Shown: in pieces, positions 12,667 to 25,000 of the stretch | Layout: every line of letters begins with the position of its first letter | How positions within the stretch are numbered: the stretch's first letter is position 1 | Assembly (NCBI RefSeq): GCF_021347895.1 | Contig: NC_067131.1 | Span: forward strand, 9,886,653-9,950,652 | DNA: 64,000 bases | Source of the DNA: Acanthochromis polyacanthus | Lineage: Eukaryota > Chordata > Actinopteri > Pomacentridae | Direction of reading: 5' to 3' | Position numbers and translations under genes: made by a program | The notes under the pieces: model-generated | Told to the model about the DNA's origin: nothing | Databases searched by the model: none | The model's input: only the letters and a program-made list of their open reading frames with translations

Positions 12667-12789
12667 ATGTACCCGCGGGATGGAGCTCCAGCCGGGCCGG
12701 AGGAGACGGGAGCCAAGGCAGGAGTCCTAGGCCCCGGGCTCTCTCTCCTCCAGCAGGTGGGCTGCTGGCACCTCAATCTGAGCAGCTGG
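12667..12789 (+). CDS. tcf7l2: Candidate alternative first coding exon B of tcf7l2 (dnTcf7l2-type N-terminus)
   Basis: The exon encodes 41 residues beginning MYPRDGAPAGPEETG and ending CWHLNLSSW. It stops at TGG|GTGAGT, a near-consensus donor at 12790, in phase 0. The 18317 exon starts in phase 0, so joining gives ...LSSW-SNKVPVV with no frame change. The product would lack the beta-catenin-binding domain but keep the Groucho/TLE region, HMG box and C-terminus, and should act as a Wnt-pathway repressor. Mouse Tcf7l2 has a deeply conserved intronic promoter for such an isoform (dnTcf7l2, activated by Vax2), which fits this position. I do not recognise the 41-residue peptide itself. A second possible donor lies at CAG|GTGGGC, about 35 bases earlier. 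An in-frame ATG at 12463 could extend the N-terminus. Phase and donor are seen; use as a first exon is inferred. Confidence 0.5.
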
Positions 12790-15700
12790 GTGAGTAACGC
12801 AGCACTGCTCCCCTGCTTTCTGCACTGTCTCTGCTTTCTCTTACCGCGGGAGGCTTTTAGCAGTGTTTTTTGACAGGTTGTTGTTGTTGTGGTGGTGGTG
12901 GTGGTGCAGGTTGGTAGTAGTAAGATGGCTGAGGGGGAGGGAGGGAGGGAGGGAGAATGGGAGGAGAGGGAGGGGGGCCGGCAGTGTGGTGGTCATCTGA
13001 TTTAAAAAAATAATAATAAAAAAAAAACAAAGTCTGACACATCGGAAACTTTTGTGCATCTGCATGTGTGCTAATTGTTATCATCCATGCATGCAAAATT
13101 CCGATTCTGTTTTGTCACACACTTCAATTTATTAAAAAAAAACCCACACAAATCATTTTCAATTTTCAAGGCTACATAAACAATGCATCTAATCTACAAA
13201 AATAAGGTGCATTTTCAGAGACACGATTTCCCTCAAGAGGAATATTATTTACTTGACAAAACATTATTTGATCAAGCTCATGTCTTAACCATGAAATGTA
13301 AAATAAGATTTCAATAACCTCACAGATTAACATATTCCTTTGTTAATGTTGCCATCCAATTCAAATTCTTAATTGCTTGGCTTTCAACTGAAATTCTGAG
13401 GGGCTGATTGCATTTCAAAAGGCAGAATTCAGTCTGGCTCTTAACACTGTCATACAATATCACCTCTTAGAGAAGCCCCCTTTAACTCAGGTATGGGAGT
13501 TCAAGAGGCTGTTTACGCTGAAAAGGGAAAAAGCTTGAACGCACGTGTGTCTAAGAGGCGATTTGTCTTCACAGAATACAACAGTTCTACCAAATACCAC
13601 TTCATATTTAAGCTATTTGTGCGCAGTTTTATTTATCTGTGACATATCAGAACATGTCCTTTCTGCGATTCTATTTGATGTGCCGACTATCAAAGATGGG
13701 AAGCGAAAATAAATGGTGACGAACGACTTGAGTGCTAGCGAAGAGAGCAGGAGGAAGGGGAGCAAAGGCTCTGGCCCACATAATATTTTTGTTCAGCGCT
13801 CTGATCAAGCAGTCGGCATGTCACTGCAGCAAAGTGAATAGATTAACTTTTAAATATACTGTGGTCTCGGGAGCCTCTTGCCCTCAGAGACGCATCTTCT
13901 CTGCGAGAGAAAACTGATCAACACCTCCATATCTGCTTTTTAAATCCTCTTCCTCCCCCTACAATCCCCAGGTTTTTAATATTGTGGAGTTTTTTTCTCT
14001 CTCTCTTCTTCTTCCTCTTCTTCTCATGATTAACTAAAAAAAAAGACATTTCTGTAATATAGTAGGGTTTTAATCAGCATGGCATGCTGCAAGGTCTGAT
14101 AAGGCTTTAATTTGTCGGAGCATTTCATATTCCATTCCTGTTAATCTCTGAATATTCCTTTAGATTGTCTGCTTGAATCTGAGGATTGATTTGAGTGAGT
14201 GTGTGTGTGTGGACCTTTAGCTGGTGTGATATGCTTGGAGATGGAGATCTTTAGCCTGGAGGGGGCACTCTACACCTCCCAGAGGACAGCAGCAATCGCG
14301 TGTAAACAAATTTCAACGATATCGAGCGACAACCGGATGATTCATTCGATTGGCGATCGCGCTGTTTGTACTTTCGGTTTTGCTCAAATCAAATCGTCTC
14401 CCTCAGTGTTGTGTGTGTGTTCGGCTTGGTGTCACTTGGACGTTCTGGTGATGGGGCAGGGGGGTTTAGAGGAGAGGCACCGCTCCGGCAGCTTTTTCTG
14501 CTTGCTTTGGAATTTGGAGGACCCCAATCCATCACGCCGCTGTCATCCACCACGTCTCTCTGCTCTCCTCCCGGCCTCCCCTTCCCCTTGCCCCGGCCTC
14601 ACTACAGCTCATTAGCGCCCCGCAAGCTGTTGTGACAACTCATCATATCATGACATAAAGCAGAGAGACGGAGGCTCCAGCCCCCTGCCCAGCCACCCAC
14701 TGGGCCCGCGAGGTCGCCACCTTCACATTTAGGGCTCAAATTGGCCCTGCGAGGTGCCACCAGGCGGAAATGCAAGGCCAACAGCTTTTTCCTGTCCAGC
14801 CTCCACCTCTCTGTCTCCCCTCTCTTTGTCTTACTCTGTCCTGCTGTCACTTTTTTCTCCCCCACCATCCTCCCCTTCTCCCTCCCCAGAGGTCTGACTT
14901 GAAGCAGCTCATTCATTTGTCCACTTCCAAAGGGCTTTTTTTTTTTTCACACGGTGGCAGGACAGCATCAGTCAGCCGGTCCGTAGAGGAAATATTTTTC
15001 ACTTCTGGTGGCAGAATGAGTTTGCAGAGTTGGATTTTCAGCAGCGTTTGTAATCCATCAATGGCTAGTCGATTTCCAGGAGTTCTAGAGAAGCACCACT
15101 GTGAATAGAGGCCAATCACAATGACTACATTATGACTATATTGGAGCATATAGGCATCTTTTTTTACAAGCATATGAGCCTCGAAGAGATGAATAGAATA
15201 AATAGAGCCAAGGCGATATCAATAACACAACCAGAGGCGACAACTCCTGCCTCTGTTGTGTTTTGTTGTGTTTAGGTGTGTGGATTTCACAGCACCGGCC
15301 TTCTTCTCCAGCAGGCAGGCAGTATGTGTCCTGGATGTGGAAAGAGTAAATGTGTTCATTGATGTTCATGCAAGAGGGTGCCCTTAAATTTTTCTGCAGG
15401 GTCTTTTGAATCTCTTTCTGACGCTTGGAAATCTGGTTATCATGTCTGGAGAGCAGAGCGTTTGATTTCTACTATATTTGTTTGTTGTAACGACAGAGGT
15501 GGTAGGAAGGATGCAAGTCAGCGGGGGTGTAGGGGGCAGGAAGTGTTCTTTCTTTTCCCCTGGCTTATGTGGAACAGGGAGAGTAAAAGCCTCCCACGTT
15601 GCCTGCCTTTGTTACTCTGTGCTCTGTGGGCTCTGTGCGGCTGAAGCACCCAGCAGCCTGCCAGACGAGTCCTGGGCTCGCATTGTCCCACAGTGGCTAC

Positions 15701-16161
15701 AGGGCAGGTGCTAGGCCTCCCTTTTTTCCGCAGGGACCACCGGGTGCTGCCTTGACGTCAGCGAAAAGATGCAGAGTGGATGTTGCCGTGTGTGTGCAGT
15801 GATCAGAGGACGTGGAGGGAGTGTGGATGAGCTGATTGAAGGCATCAGTCCACATCAGCTGGCTGACGATGTATGCACCAGATGTTTCTTGAGATGGCAG
15901 AAGATGAACTGAGGGTTAAGATCTCTAAGGGAAAGCAATTGTTTCAACAGAGTTACTACCAAAACTTAAGTTTATGTCGTCTTTCTTGCCTGCACATCCA
16001 ACTGCTGCCTGTAATGGACTGAAGTGACTGGAGGCAGCTGTCAGTCCAGCCTATTGCTATTTGCATCACTCTGGGCTTTTCAGTACAGAAAAAAGAGCAC
16101 ACTCTTACACCACAAGTGACTATGATGTAAATCGTCTGGCCTCTAGCTGACTCTCTCAGTT

Positions 16162-16162
<1 letters not shown>

Positions 16163-16193
<31 letters not shown>
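16163..16193. repeat. (CA)n microsatellite
   Basis: Pure CA run of about 31 bp in the intron. Confidence 0.95.
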
Positions 16194-16195
<2 letters not shown>

Positions 16196-16589
16196 CCTCT
16201 CTAACACCCTCTGTCTAAATGTGGACTCAGTGGATGGGGCATTTTGAACTGTCTCCTCAATGGCCGGGGTCCCTGGACAAAAGAACTCATTTAAATGGCC
16301 ACTAAAGCTTTTTTTGCGGCGCAGAGAGATGAAGAATTGACAACATTCTTTCACATCATTACCCGAGGGAGGAGCGGGGAGTCGTGAAGGAGGAGGTTAG
16401 GAGGTGAGAGACGGGTGTTGGAGGGGGGGAGGAAGAGGGAGGGAGAAACAGAGGCCATCTTCTAGCTGCCCACTCATTGGCTGTCATAACCTCCATCCTG
16501 ATTGTTCCTCTCCACCGTTTTCATCCCTCCGTTCCTGGATCAGATCAGCATCTCCCGTTGCAACAATGCGTGCGACGGGTTTGCGTTTC

Positions 16590-16630
16590 TTTTTTTTTTT
16601 TTTTTTTTTTAACGAATCCCAATTCCACCT

Positions 16631-16661
<31 letters not shown>
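16590..16661. repeat. Homopolymer pair: T21 followed by C27
   Basis: T21 at 16590-16610 and C27 at 16635-16661 are separated by 24 bp of unique sequence. Both are pyrimidine runs on the + strand, and the surrounding 16640-16750 is also pyrimidine-rich. The minus strand carries G27, a potential G-quadruplex, and the plus strand could form an i-motif. Length in the assembly may be unreliable. Confidence 0.9.
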
Positions 16662-18316
16662 ATATCAACCCCTGACACACAAACACATACACACCCCCGC
16701 CCCGAACCCCTCTTCTTTCCCCTCCTTCCCCCTTCTCCCTCCCTCCTCTAGCCTTTTCAGCTCAGGGCTGTGAATGAGTCCCAGGGGTCTCTCTGCCTCC
16801 CTGGAGTTCTGCTGGGGTTCATTAATCTTTCATTGGGACCACGGCAATAGGGAATGCCCCCCACCCCCTACCCCTCCCCACACACACACACACACACTCA
16901 CTCCCAACTCCCCCACCACCGCCACTATAGAACAGAGGTCTGGATGGCCATGCTTGTGCCGACCATGCAGATAGGCAGCTTTAAATGCCCGGTGAAAGTT
17001 TAGCATGGGGCTCTGAATGGACTGTTGGTGTATTCGGCTCTCACGCGAACCCGATATTAACTCCGGCCTCAAACAGCCTGAGCAGATGATTAGTTTGCAG
17101 CATTAAGCGCCGCTCGCATTTGTCTTGCCCTGGGCCCACAGCTTTGCATTTGTATTGTCAATGAGCATCGGGCAACTGAGCATCTTATGTATGTATGCCC
17201 CCCTGCTAACATCTAGTCCCATTAATGTTTTTCAAAGTCTGTTGGAAATGTGCCACAGTGGAGCTTTTTTTTCCCCCTTTCTTTCTTGCATGGGTTAAAG
17301 TCACTAATGAGGGTGTGTGGCCTATGAGAGAGCACACTGAACACACACACACACACACACACGAGCGGCTTGGTGTCTCACTCCTCTCCCCCTGAACATA
17401 TCATCCATGTTATGATAAGCCTGATTAGTGCTGCTTCTTTGACTGCTGAGGGCAGGATAAGGATGTGTGGGTAAAGAGGCGAGAGCAGCCTCTGCCACCA
17501 GCCTAATCTACAGCAGAGCTCTAATCTGGTTATCTTGTGGTCGGGGGACTGTGTGTATTAGTTTCTGTCCCGGTCTGGCCTGATGAGAGGGGCTGAGCTC
17601 CGGTTAACACAGGGGCCCACGGCAGCACACCCCTAAAGCTCCACTGTAATCTTTGGGTAATTGAAAAAAAGGGGGCCTGCACCACTTAGGAGCACAAAGA
17701 GAAGATTACATAGCTAAAACTAATTTGGCAAAAATGCAGAAATGGATTTTCAGCCCCACCTCTTCTCTCCTAACCCTTTTATTACAATACACCCATACCC
17801 TCCATGAACCGGGCCCTGGGGGAATAGATGAGGGGAGAAAGTGGAGCGAGGAAGAGGGGAGGATGGAAGGAGGCTTTCGAGAGGCGAGCCGAGAGCCGAG
17901 CGGTGCGGCTAATGACTGTGGATTTACACGCGCTGCCTTGATTTCGTGGTTTACAGATGATCGATTACTTGACTGCAACCGTGGTTAAAAGTGCCTCATC
18001 ACACATCAAACCCAAATGTGAATTGGCAACCCCCCAAGCCTCTTAGATTGTGTTACTGGATTCCAGGGTGACACCACAGAAGTGTTTTTAATTACAAACC
18101 ATGCTATTTTCGCTGTGGCTTCGGCGGTTTGGCGCCTCGTGTGTACCCAGAATTTGATAGCTCCTCTTTCGAGAACTTTGAAACCAAGTTGTAATTCTGT
18201 GGCAGGCGCCTGCAATCTCTAACCCCTAACCCAAATATTAACACCCTGTCCTCCTGTTTTTCTTCTTTCTCCTCTTCTTCTGTCTTCTTTCTGTGCATCC
18301 TTCATCTTTCTCTCAG

Positions 18317-18449
18317 TCTAATAAGGTTCCAGTGGTACAGCACCCCCACCATGTGCACCCTCTCACGCCTCTGATCACCTACAGCAATGAGCACTTCACA
18401 CCGGGGAACCCCCCACCTCACCTACAGACAGACGTGGATCCCAAAACAG
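18317..18449 (+). CDS. tcf7l2: tcf7l2 exon, SNKVPVV regulatory segment
   Basis: Encodes 44 residues from [16 protein letters not shown] to DVDPKT plus the first base of a glycine codon (133 nt, enters phase 0, leaves phase 1). It follows a pyrimidine-rich acceptor ending CTCTCAG and is followed by the donor GTAAAA. The peptide matches vertebrate TCF7L2 almost residue for residue as I know it, with QTD where human has PAD. It belongs to the context-dependent regulatory region between the beta-catenin-binding domain and the HMG box. This is the first exon in the window shared by all isoforms and the one both candidate internal first exons would join. Confidence 0.96.
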
Positions 18450-20854
18450 GTAAAAACCCAGAGAGTTTTTGCTTCACATCCATGGCTAACTGACGTGGAG
18501 ATTTAGTTAGCAATGTGCTACGTGATTCTTGCTAAAATCAAAATCTGATTTTAATGCAGCGTCTTTTAAAACCCCAGTAAGTTTAAAAGTTGTTAAAGTT
18601 AAGTCTCACAGATGCAGCTCTTAGAAAGCGTTTTCATGTCTTTTTCATGTCTTGTGACGCCATTTGTAAACAGTTCAGTCATTGAAAAGCAATACTTACA
18701 ATGCAGGTAATGTGAAAATCAATTAGACGAGATGCTTATTTTTCTCCATTAATTACCTATTTGATGACTTCAAAAATGGGACTGTTTACAAGGCTGTGAT
18801 AGTTTTAAAGTAGGACAAGGTCAACCCAAGTGCTTCTTGTTGACAACTTGCTCTCATCTGTTTCTAATTGATTTAGCTATCACGCTCATTAACGTGGTTT
18901 CAGTGGAATAGCGGCCTTGCATTCGCGAACAAGAGCCCGAACAGTGGCTCGTAAAGTTCTCGTAAAACACGGAATTCAACAAACAGCCATGAACTCTCAT
19001 GACCACAACTCCAGTTGCCAATAGTCAAAACAAGTTAGCCACTGTAGTTGGAGCTCTTCACAGCTAAATACCGGTGGACCCACTGTGTTATTGGAAGGAT
19101 CTCCTCAAATGAAAAAAATGGGGAAGGGGAGCACTTTATTCAAGTTTTATGCAGGTTGACAATGACCAGCTCTGTTTGTTAAAAGGACAGTTTCTTCATT
19201 TGGTCGTGCAGTCAGTGTCCAGACTTAGCAGTCAGCGTTTCCCACAACCATTCAGAAAACATTTTTAGGTAATTCCATTCATTTCCATGAACATCTTGAC
19301 CCAGCACTTAATTTTGTTAACTGTCATTCAGCCCGTCATTTCAGGTTAATGCATTTCCAGTGTGGGGAATAATTTCGTGCTTTTCAGTGGTCTCTGGTGG
19401 ATTCAGTCAATGTTTTTAGGTAATAATGTTCCCTTATTATGATGGCCCTTACAAAGGGGAAATAATGTGCCAGCTGCTGTTTAATGTAGTGCTTAATGGC
19501 ACTGCTTAATTGGGCACAGTGTTTAATTAATTAATGAGCTATATTAGGTCTTGAGCACTGGGTGGCGATGGGATAATGTTTCTCAGGCGTTCCTTTTTAA
19601 TAGAGCTCGCCTTTGTTATAGCGGCATTCGAAGAAAAGTTAAGTTTCCGCGCACAGACGCAAAGTGCTGCCCATGACATTGCAGGCATTGACAAGCTAAA
19701 TCAGCTGCGGCCAATTTCTAATCTTTCAAGATTCCTCTGGCTTTACTTTAGTTGTGGAGGCACTGGCCAAAACACCTGCAACAACAGCTGCACAGGCAAA
19801 ACCAGCTGTGTGGAAGAACCACATGTCAGCTACAATGAAAGTCCCTGAGTTTCTGGTCCCTGCCTGCCACGCTTTTACACATGTCTAGTGTTCCCTGTTT
19901 CAAGTTTGTCATGAGAGAGAAAGTTATTTTTACACCCGGCTGTGTACAAGACCTTTTCAAGGCATTCATTCAGGGCAGCTTGTCGATGCAGTTTCTTCGC
20001 CTGTCAGCTGCCACGGAAAGCAAAGGCAACACCGTGGATGCTGTGATTGCTCGGCGAAGCCCTCACAAAGAGCTGTCCTTAAATTGGACATCTTTGTCAC
20101 CGTTCGTCAGTGGGGCATAACAAACAAGATTCACTGCTGGTTTTTTTTGCGCTAAATGTGAGGATCAGTTGAACAATTGGGGACCAGCGACCCCAAAATG
20201 TGGTTCGGATTGTCATTAATTGTGCTGGAAGTTATGGTTACAGTGAATACAGAGCTACAGACGTTAATGTGAGTTAAGCAGAAGTGTTGACTTAAAGTGA
20301 AAGAGGGTGCCAAGTTTGCGCACATGTTGGTTTATTTGTGTATATAATGTCAAGTAAATCTATATCCTTACAGCCAGAATGCCAGTGTAAATAAGCAGGC
20401 AGACTCCATTGCAACTCCCATATTGGCAGCTCTCTGATCACAAAGAAGGCTTTAATTATATTGCTGTGTTTTGTTAACTTCTAAACCTCAGTCATTTTAT
20501 ATCATTAATCTCCTGATTCGCCAGACAAATGTGACAAGAATCGTGTTGGTGTTTTCTCCTCACCTCTCTCCCCTCTGCCTCTTCCAACACATTGTGCCGC
20601 TGCGCCGCCTCAAAGGCCTTTGATCAGGAAGTGTGATTTAGCACTGTGTACATGCGAGCAACAAGCCCTCTTCCTCCTCCTCTTCCTCCCATCTGCACTC
20701 CTGTGATGTCTGCCCCGTTCAGATGTGAAAACTCAACAAAGAATGAATTCAGCACTGACAAGGATTTGCTTCTCTCTCTCTCTCTCTTTCTCTCTCTGTC
20801 ATCGTCTTGTCTGTCCACCTCCTCTCTGCTCCTGTCATCCTGTTTCTTCCACAG
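18450..20854 (+). other. tcf7l2: tcf7l2 intron
   Basis: No exon. 19200-19560 is unique with ATTA/TTAATTAA cores near 19525. 20770-20850 is a CT-rich polypyrimidine stretch leading to the next acceptor. Confidence 0.8.
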
Positions 20855-20957
20855 GAATTCCAAGGCCTCCACATCCTCCAGATATATCTCCCTATTACCC
20901 ACTGTCACCTGGCACCGTCGGCCAGATACCCCATCCGCTAGGATGGTTAGTACCACA
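20855..20957 (+). CDS. tcf7l2: tcf7l2 exon, proline-rich Groucho/TLE region
   Basis: Encodes (G)[19 protein letters not shown] to GWLVP and two bases (CA) of a glutamine codon (103 nt, phase 1 to phase 2). Acceptor CCACAG, donor GTAAGC at 20958. The peptide is the known TCF7L2 proline-rich segment; in TCF/LEF proteins this region, ahead of the HMG box, contacts Groucho/TLE corepressors. No deviation from the family pattern was seen. Confidence 0.96.
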
Positions 20958-21950
20958 GTAAGCGAATTCCCTTTTTTTTTATTACTCCTTCTATTGCATT
21001 CTCTTGTGAGTTGTGTGAAAGGCTAGAAATATTCACAAGACTAATGAGCAGAAGGTGCATATCAAAACAAGTCATTAAAGAGAAAAACAGTAAACAATAA
21101 ACATTACCTTTCATGTGTATACAGTGCAGCAGGATGTTGAGCTTTGTGTATACAGTCGCAGAAGCTTTCTCTGTCTCTTGTTTGTCCCTGCGGAGTCGAT
21201 CCTCTCACTGAAACTTAAACTTGACCCCTAACTTTCCAACACACTTCCTCCAGGACCACAGCAGCCCACTGGAGCCTCCTCAGGCCCTCAGCAGCCTCAA
21301 CTTGCTATTTTGTGGCAAATACTATTTTGCATGTCTGTGTATGGTTCAATTAGAGTAATGAACTGTGATTGCCCGTATTTTACCCACAATTCCACATAGG
21401 GGCTCTCCCCTGGTAACTCTTGTCAACACTTGTTAATATGACAAAAGGCTACAAATTAAGCTCTGTTAATTTAATGTTTTCTCACCGCGATCTAAATACC
21501 GAGAGAGGCCCTGAGCGCAGCCATGGCGCCCTTTGATTTGCTGCACTTTATTTTGGTATAAATTTACATTCATTATTGTTTGTCTTTGGATGTGTAGACC
21601 TCAATTAGTGTGATGGCTCCATTAAAGAGACCCGCGCTTCGTCTTTAATTATCACAACAAAACACCTAGTTCCAGCTTGGGGAGGAACAGGGCCCCACTC
21701 TGTCGACACAGAGCGAAGGGTTATGAAATTTAATTAGCCATTGCTATCAAGATTTGTGGCATTCAAATTGTTCAGAGTTTTCCTCCCTTTGATCTGCACT
21801 CTGCAATCCCCTAGATTTTTGTCCTGATCAAATGAGAATAAAGAGGCCCACTGTGGGGAGAAGGGAGAGACAGAGGGCTTTGGCTTCTCCTCTTCCATCA
21901 ACCCTGATCCTTTACCTTTTCGTCTTTCTTCTTTTCTTCCCCCTTCCTAG
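20958..21950 (+). other. tcf7l2: tcf7l2 intron with candidate conserved block
   Basis: No exon. 21290-21560 is unique, with clustered AATTAG/TTAATTTAATG cores and AAATACTATTTTGCATG, a POU-like element. It resembles a conserved noncoding element, but conservation is untested. Confidence 0.7.
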
Positions 21951-22037
21951 GCAAGGTCAACCTGTTTATCCAATCACAACAGGGGGTTTTAGACACCCCT
22001 ACCCAACTGCGCTCACTGTCAACGCATCCATGTCAAG
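21951..22037 (+). CDS. tcf7l2: tcf7l2 exon, QGQPVYPITTGG segment
   Basis: 87 nt, phase 2 to phase 2. It completes a glutamine codon, then reads QGQPVYPITTGGFRHPYP to VNASMS, and leaves AG of an arginine codon. Acceptor CCTTCCTAG, donor GTGAGT. This is the invariant TCF7L2 segment just upstream of the [10 protein letters not shown] exon, in the regulatory/corepressor region. It is divisible by three, so skipping it would keep the frame. Confidence 0.96.
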
Positions 22038-25000
22038 GTGAGTTAAGCCCTAGGAGCTAAACACACACACACACGCACGCTCGTTCTCACTCGCTACATT
22101 AATTTGTGTGTGTGTTTGTGTTGGCTGTGAGGGCAATGCACAAGCAACACACACTCACGTGCACAGACAGCGAGCAGAAACTTCTCCCTTAAGGAGAGCT
22201 TGCACTCCCTATCTCTGTGTTCAAAAGGGCAATTCTCTAGTGTGGGGCTCCAGCAAGCATGCTCAAATATTAATTATATTTATCATTTTCTAATGAGGCC
22301 CCTGAAGAACATTTACCCCCACTGCATGTCAGGCAGATCTGAAATGAGCTGGGGCATGTCCTTGCTGTGAGTTTGAGCAGCCAGACAGATAAACAAACAG
22401 GAACACTTTGAAGGGGGGGACTAGATGATATAAGCCGGGGCCCGACACTTGGCTAGCGCTTTGGTCCAGCCCCATTAGGGTCCAGTTCAAGTGCTGCTGT
22501 GGACATTTAGTGCACCCATGGGGGGTATGTGTATTTGTTGCCATCTTGTATACATGTGTGTGTATTTGTCAGCTGGTGTTTAACTACTCATTGTTCCCTT
22601 GAGGAATGCATGTCCTCTATATTGTGTGGGAAGCGAACATAATTAATTTTGGATGCCTAAAAGCCCATGATTTGTGGGTCTGGATGAGCCAAAAAAGCAA
22701 CACACACACAAAAAAACAAACAGCCTCCCACTCGCTCCACTCCCACTGCTCCTCCCTCCTCCCCTCTACATGCCCCTTCAGCAGGGGACTTTGGGTTGGT
22801 TTAGAGTCTAGGGATGAAGCCAAGCTTTAGTTTAATTACAGCCTGATTGGAAAAGCAGCTCCTGAGGGCGGCTTGTTTAGACCTCTGTGACATTGATGGA
22901 TCATGTAGATGCAGGGAGAGAGCAGTTGCAAGGAGGGGGATGATTTTTTTTTTTTTTTTTTTAAAGTATAGCCCTCAGAATAAGTGAAAGCTTAGTTTGC
23001 GAGCTCAGTTTTTTTTGGAAACATATGCCCTTCCTTGCATAATCTCCTTGGAATGGTGTGTGGATTAGAGTCAGATTCGCCCCTCGCTGCCCATCCCCAG
23101 TACGTCTCAGGTGCAAAGGGTCAGATGTTGGATCTGTCCAGACATTGGCATCTGGCAACAGCACCCAGCCAACCTGGGCTTTAAGTGACTGCTAATTTGG
23201 TCCCTTAATGACAGCCTCGACATTGTGATCATCTTATTTCCAGTGCAGCTAATTGAATATACTGGCTGGGGTGTGTGGGGGGGACTGGCCATGGGGAAGA
23301 GCTAATGCCCTGTGATGAGGCCCCTAATTGAATTAGTATAACTGAATAGATGGAGGGCTCTGGGAGTTCTCTAGAGAATGGGAGGGTTTAGCACATCCTA
23401 CCCCCCCTTCACTTCCCAAAAAAAAAACAACCCTCCAACCAAAGTAGAGAAAAAAAAATGGAATAACTGACAAAATCGAGTAACAATTTGTCTAATTGTG
23501 TCAGCAAAATAGCAGACTCCCTTCATACATAGCCCTCAGCTAGTTGGTTTTGTTCAAAGAACGGGCCAGACTGTTGTGATAGCTCAAACGATTTGTAGCG
23601 AGCAGGCTGACTGGAGGAAATCTGAGAGAAAAGACATCCTGGCCTTGTACTCTTGTCGGGGAGTTAGGTCTTTGCAGGAGAGCGCTGCTTCATATCGGTC
23701 CCCTGTGCCGTAGCCCCGAACTGAATTAAGATGCAGGGAATGAGTCTGGTACCTCGTAGTCCTGCAATGAGCCCCTTACACCTAGGTCCTGTTAAAAAAT
23801 ACATTCTTGTAGAAAAAAAGAAAGAGCCGAGGAGAGTCGAGACAGTCAGCGGAGCAAATGAAAGACATTATTTTGATAATGGGGTTGGAGGCAGTGCAGG
23901 TCCCCCATATTGTGTGTGTGTGAATGTATGTGTGACAGGTGGGTGGATGTGAAGGCCCCTTTGCCCCTTACGCTTAAGCCTGCCCTTTGATATGTTCCCC
24001 CCATCATCCTGCTCCCTCTCTTTTCCTGGGGAACGGGAGAAGCGCACCGGCCGGATCATTATACATTAAACAGGGACGGGGGCTACTGCCTCGCACTGGC
24101 AATTAAATGGCACTGGCTGACACTGGGCTTGCTGCGGCAGTGACCCCCCCGACCCACCCTTCCCCGGCAGCCATTCTTACCTTTCAGATTGAGACGTAGG
24201 AGCCCCGGGGTTGGGGTGGATGGGTGGGGGTCTCCACTGCGTCTCCCGCTCTCTGTGTTGGCTAAATTGGTCCAAGGCGCTGCTTGCTGCTGATGAGCCC
24301 AGTGATGATGGTGATGATGATGATGATGCTGCCCCCGTGCTTCAAAGGGATGGCCGTCATGTTTAAACCATAACCTGGGCCATGCAGTGGCAGCGGGGAG
24401 GAGGAGGAGGAGGGGAGGGATGGAGAGCGAGAGGAAGCGAAGGAGCGCAGAGGTGATGAGGGGACAGGGAGGAGTAGAGAAGAAGAAGAAGACGACGACG
24501 AGGAGAAAAAATAGATCTTGGAACAGAGGAAATTTTAACAAGTGCACAGAGAGAGAAGGAGGGAGGGTGAACAGGGAGAGGAAACGGAGCGAGTGAAGAA
24601 AATGCAGGAGCCTTAATGATGGGCGATATGCAGCCACTGCTGCCGAGCTCCCCATCAACGGATGACATGGCACAAACACCAGTGTGTCAGTGATGAAGGG
24701 AGAAGAGGGGAAAGGAGAAAAAGAGGGAAAGAGTTTGAGGGGGGAGCGCTGGCACTCCCCTGAGATGGCCTCCAACAGAAACTAGTTGTTCCTGGCGAGT
24801 TTATCCTCATCATTATATTCTGGCTCGGAGCCATGCAGCCAGACACAGCCGGATAATGAGCTACTTTAAAAAAAAAAAAAAAAAAAAGAATTATTCCTCC
24901 TTTTTTTCCCTTCTCCTTCATCCTCCTCTCTTAAATTTGCGCATGGTCACGTGGAAGCGAGACGCGGCACTGTAAACATACACATGCAGATATACATGTT

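Larger units (their letters stand above)
12790..18316 (+). other. tcf7l2: Intron up to the SNKVPVV exon
   Basis: No further exon found. Contents: G-rich/GGT tract to about 12980, unique AT-rich sequence at 13130-13720, CA repeat at 16163-16193, T21 then C27 homopolymers at 16590-16661, CA runs at 16880-16900 and 17341-17362, and an ordinary pyrimidine-rich acceptor region before 18317. Confidence 0.6.

Noticed and set aside
24083..24775. 230-codon open frame on the minus strand
   Set aside because: It is rich in leucine, serine, proline and a histidine run that come from purine/pyrimidine tracts and GAT repeats. There is no domain and no resemblance to known proteins, and it lies inside a tcf7l2 intron.
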